Assembly (NCBI RefSeq): GCF_034259325.1
Contig: NZ_JAXIVS010000004.1
Coordinates: 496,001-560,000, forward strand
Length of the DNA: 64,000 nucleotides
Source: Hyalangium ruber
GTDB lineage: Bacteria; Myxococcota; Myxococcia; Myxococcales; Myxococcaceae
Direction of reading: 5' to 3'
Part shown: one piece after another, positions 61,392-64,000 of the stretch
Layout: the number at the start of each line of letters is the position of its first letter
Position numbering within the stretch: position 1 is the stretch's first letter
Position numbers and translations under genes: made by a program
The notes under the pieces: model-generated
Seen by the model: the letters and a program-made list of their open reading frames with translations, nothing else
Told to the model about the DNA's origin: nothing
Database searches by the model: none

Positions 61392-62864
61392 CTAATTCCC
61401 TCGAATAACGGTCAGTCCCTGGTCGGTGAGCACGAGCAGCATGCTCGGCGTTACGGTGGGTTCGTAGACGAGCTGCAAGACGCGTTGACCCGACACCTCT
61501 TGCACTCGAGCCAATGTCACGCCGTCCGGTTCGAGCCGCCAGAGGCCCGCGCCATTGGTGCCGATGTAGAGCGCGCCATCGTCCGTCGCCTTGAGCGCCA
61601 GGATTCGCTCCATCGGCAGCCCGGCCAGCTTCGACCAGTTGCCCGTGGAGCGGGACTTCGGCGTCATGGCCCAGACACCGAACTCCGCGCTGCCCAGGTA
61701 GTAGCGGCCCGATACCGTCTGCTCGAAGGCGCGCCAGAGATCATTCTCCGCCTGGCTGTTGAGCTGCTCGTTGAACCCCTTGAACCTCCAGGGCGTCGGC
61801 CCTACCCAGGTGTACTCGCGGTCCCACTCCTCGAGCTTCCCGCTCGGGATGAGCACTCCGAGCATCTGCTCGTTCGCGACCAGGACATCTCCGTTGGGCG
61901 CGATGCCGAGCCCGTGCATCTGCGGGCATTGGAGCGACTCGGCCTTAGAGCCATCCGGCTCCGTGGTGATGAGATACCAGCCCGGGTGACGGTGGCTGTT
62001 GTACGTGAGCCCCTGGATGCGCGTCACCCCGTGGTTCGTCGTGATGTAGAGGTCCCCGCGATACGGACCGCGCGTCACCCTCGCGCAGCTCAGCACGGTG
62101 CGGTCCTCCTCGTAGTGGAAGTCGTTCGTGTTGTGGATGCCGATCTGCTTGCCCGCGTTCGACGCACCGGTGGTGCGCCAGATGTGCTCCTCGAGCGCGA
62201 CGGTTCCATCCGGCTGGAGGCGGACCGCGTCGAGGTCTCCCTTCTGGTACTCGGCATAGCGCTCGGGCGTGTAATTCGCCTCGCCCGGTCCTGGGATGTA
62301 CGTGCGCTGCGAAATCCCTTCCGCCCGCTTCATCTCAGCAGCGCGGTACCCCACATATGCGCGCCCGGCCTCACCGCCACAGATGACCGTCGAGCCGATG
62401 GCCAGTGAGTCTCGGCTGAATGGCTGGCGCGCCTGTCCCACGCCCGAGGTCCACGTCGGAGCCGTATCCCCCGGACGCAGCACGCCGATGCGGTGGCCGT
62501 CGAGGAGCCACAGGTTCAGCCCTTCATCGAGCCCCACGCTCTGCGGTGTGCCGACGCCATACGACCGCGTGTAGTTGAGCATCGCGTCCGTGGGCCATGG
62601 CCCCGCGTCCGGTGTCCCTGCATCCGGCGGTGTGCCGGCGTCGGGCTCCGTCCCCCCGTCCTCCCCGGGCGTGGAGTCCGGGGGAGTGCCGGCATCCACA
62701 GGGGGAACGGAAGGGGGCTCGGAGGGAACTTCGTTTCCCTCTGGGGAACCGGGCTCCTCAGTTGTCTCCAAGGGGTCGACTGTCCTGCTCCGGTCACCGC
62801 ATCCCACCGAGAACAATGCGATGACCGCGAGCCCTGCCCCCACCGCGCCTGCGCGAATGCCCAT
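61392..62864 (-). CDS. Lipoprotein with Pro/Asp/Gly linker and beta-propeller-like domain
   Basis: 490 residues from ATG 62864 (SD GGAGG; the open frame reaches 63026 without a signal). Lipobox SVGC, then an 85-residue disordered linker rich in Pro, Glu, Asp and Thr (PDAGTPPDAGTPDAG), typical of myxobacterial surface lipoproteins. The remaining 400 residues have repeated WD/NHL-like strands (GLNLWLLDGHRIGVLRP, GDLYITTNHGVTRIQG, GDVLVANEQMLGVLIP, GALYIGTNGAGLWRLE), suggesting a seven-bladed propeller. Function unknown. Convergent with the immunity gene. Confidence 0.75.
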   Translation of the reverse strand: MGIRAGAVGAGLAVIALFSVGCGDRSRTVDPLETTEEPGSPEGNEVPSEPPSVPPVDAGTPPDSTPGEDGGTEPDAGTPPDAGTPDAGPWPTDAMLNYTRSYGVGTPQSVGLDEGLNLWLLDGHRIGVLRPGDTAPTWTSGVGQARQPFSRDSLAIGSTVICGGEAGRAYVGYRAAEMKRAEGISQRTYIPGPGEANYTPERYAEYQKGDLDAVRLQPDGTVALEEHIWRTTGASNAGKQIGIHNTNDFHYEEDRTVLSCARVTRGPYRGDLYITTNHGVTRIQGLTYNSHRHPGWYLITTEPDGSKAESLQCPQMHGLGIAPNGDVLVANEQMLGVLIPSGKLEEWDREYTWVGPTPWRFKGFNEQLNSQAENDLWRAFEQTVSGRYYLGSAEFGVWAMTPKSRSTGNWSKLAGLPMERILALKATDDGALYIGTNGAGLWRLEPDGVTLARVQEVSGQRVLQLVYEPTVTPSMLLVLTDQGLTVIRGN

Positions 62865-63017
62865 CCATGCCTCCGTCAGCAGAGGTCTGTTCGCAAATCT
62901 CGGGCCGCGGTGGATTCGATCAACGAGATCCTCTGCATGATTTTTCACCCTCCCGGCTCTCTTCATTCGTGGGCGGTTGGTTCGAGCCCGCGGATGTGAA
63001 TTCCAGGGGGAAAAATC

Positions 63018-64000
63018 GTGACGCACATGAACAAGTATCTGCTGGCCTGGATGTTCCTTCAGTTGCCCGTGCTAGCGCACGCCGGCACTCCAGCCGCCAC
63101 AGGCGCAGTGGCTCCACTCTCGGACGCCGAGCGCTATGCCAAGCGGTGTCAGTCCCAGTCGGCCCACCGCATCGCCAAGCCTCAGGGGACGATGCTCTGG
63201 GGCACCAAGCGCAGCTGGGATACCGAGAAGCTCGCCCCCGAGCTCAGCAGCGTGCTCGTCTCAGCCGCCCTCGAGCCCTTGCGGCAGGCGGATGGGGACG
63301 TGAAGGCGCTGAAGATCGAAGGCGGGCGCCTGGTCGCCGTGCCCTCCGCGGCCAAGAGTATCGTCGGCACCGTGCTCCAGGGCACCGACAGCGCCGGCAA
63401 GCCCGTGGAGGTGTCCATCTGCGGCGCCGAGCCCTCCCACGAGGACCCCGGGATGGTCTGGTACCGCATCGAGGCCTGGAACGCGGTGGCCCAGGAGTGG
63501 GAGAACCCCTGCGTCGCCCTGAACAACGTGCCCGATCCCCGAGCGCTCGCCGTGAGCAGCCTCTGGGATGAGAGCGGCGCGAGCAAGGCGGTCCCCGGCA
63601 GGTTCACCTTCGCCTGTGAGAACGGTGCCATCACCAAGTGCGTCCGCTGGGGCTACAAGCCCTGGGCCAGCCGCGACGGGCAGCCGCTGGCGGACCTGCA
63701 CCAGGCCTGTACCCGCATGGCGCGTGCCGACTACTGCGGCAACGGCCGCAGCCATACCCACCAGGACACCACCATCGATATGTACGATCGGCTCGGCATG
63801 CTCACGCGGACCCACGAGGCCTCGGCGGAGTGGGATCCCGCGAGGGCCTCTTTCGAGGCGGCGTGGGGGCCCGACGGAGCCACCTGCCTGGCACGCACCC
63901 GTGACGGCCGCGCGTTGGCGACGGTCCTCCAGGAGTGTCCCAACCGCTTCCGTACCAACATGGCGGTGGAGCTGGGCGAAGGCGATCGCTGCACGACTCG
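63018..64000 (+). CDS. ADYC-domain secreted protein, C-terminus beyond the window
   Basis: Reads from GTG 63018 (SD CAGGGGG; in-frame ATG 63027 also possible) to the window end without a stop, 327 residues so far. Signal peptide MNKYLLAWMFLQLPVLAHA. The ADYC domain motif is clear: ACTRMARADYCGNGRSHT followed by TIDMYDR, with Cys pairs (FACENGAITKC, CLARTR, CPNRF). ADYC proteins are secreted or lipoprotein, abundant in myxobacteria and uncharacterised. Because it runs off the edge it is easy to miss; it is divergent from the lipoprotein gene. Confidence 0.85.
   Translation, partial: MTHMNKYLLAWMFLQLPVLAHAGTPAATGAVAPLSDAERYAKRCQSQSAHRIAKPQGTMLWGTKRSWDTEKLAPELSSVLVSAALEPLRQADGDVKALKIEGGRLVAVPSAAKSIVGTVLQGTDSAGKPVEVSICGAEPSHEDPGMVWYRIEAWNAVAQEWENPCVALNNVPDPRALAVSSLWDESGASKAVPGRFTFACENGAITKCVRWGYKPWASRDGQPLADLHQACTRMARADYCGNGRSHTHQDTTIDMYDRLGMLTRTHEASAEWDPARASFEAAWGPDGATCLARTRDGRALATVLQECPNRFRTNMAVELGEGDRCTT

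Overview
The window is a high-GC chromosome segment of a fruiting myxobacterium, most likely suborder Cystobacterineae (Archangium/Cystobacter/Hyalangium type). The evidence is lineage-typical families: a MYXO-CTERM-anchored pullulanase, a TIGR02266-type PilZ domain, SitA-like lipoprotein toxins with imm11 immunity proteins, an ADYC-domain secreted protein, a Ser/Thr kinase with WD40 repeats, and many lipoproteins. No tRNA, rRNA or CRISPR array was seen. The genus is inferred.

Layout. 1-9.2 kb: truncated M19 dipeptidase, ComEA-like DNA-uptake protein, MarR regulator, DUF4175 protein with a peptidase-MA/TPR protein, DUF1622 membrane protein, small lipoprotein, FliB-like lysine methylase. 9.4-28.2 kb: a glucan-use region with a GH44 endoglucanase, a surface pullulanase, a lipoprotein amylase in an operon with MalK-MalE-MalF-MalG, two glucodextranase-type DOMON proteins, a dedicated outer-membrane barrel and a second GH13 lipoprotein. 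Together these would cut starch, pullulan or maltodextrin at the surface, pass oligosaccharides through the outer membrane and import them. 28.3-36.5 kb: PilZ-Hsp70 fusion, His-rich membrane protein, DUF1684 protein, tandem trypsin-like lipoproteins. 36.6-37.7 kb: a wrecked toxin locus keeping only its immunity gene. 37.9-55.0 kb: MoxR-DUF58-vWA operon, sensor kinase, RIO kinase with a 12-residue-repeat tail, LysM-polysaccharide deacetylase, STK-WD40 kinase, cyclic-phosphate receiver protein, Tgl-like TPR lipoprotein, acetyltransferase. 55.1-61.3 kb: subtilisin-like pseudoprotease, then two nested contact-toxin loci. 61.4-64 kb: beta-propeller-like lipoprotein and an ADYC protein cut by the window end.

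The most notable structure is at 56.6-61.3 kb. A SitA-like AHH-nuclease lipoprotein gene and its imm11 immunity gene lie within a 2,885-bp segment bounded by ~77-bp direct repeats and an exact 8-bp direct repeat (GGAACTGC). The segment sits inside a second lipoprotein toxin gene (DUF6310 type). Removing it with one 8-bp copy restores that gene's frame to a natural C-terminus, directly upstream of its own probable immunity gene. About 20 kb away a second imm11 gene follows a toxin stub, which is itself split by a 359-bp IS5-like element with a TGA target duplication; removing that element also restores the frame exactly. The window therefore records repeated gain, capture and loss of kin-discrimination toxins.
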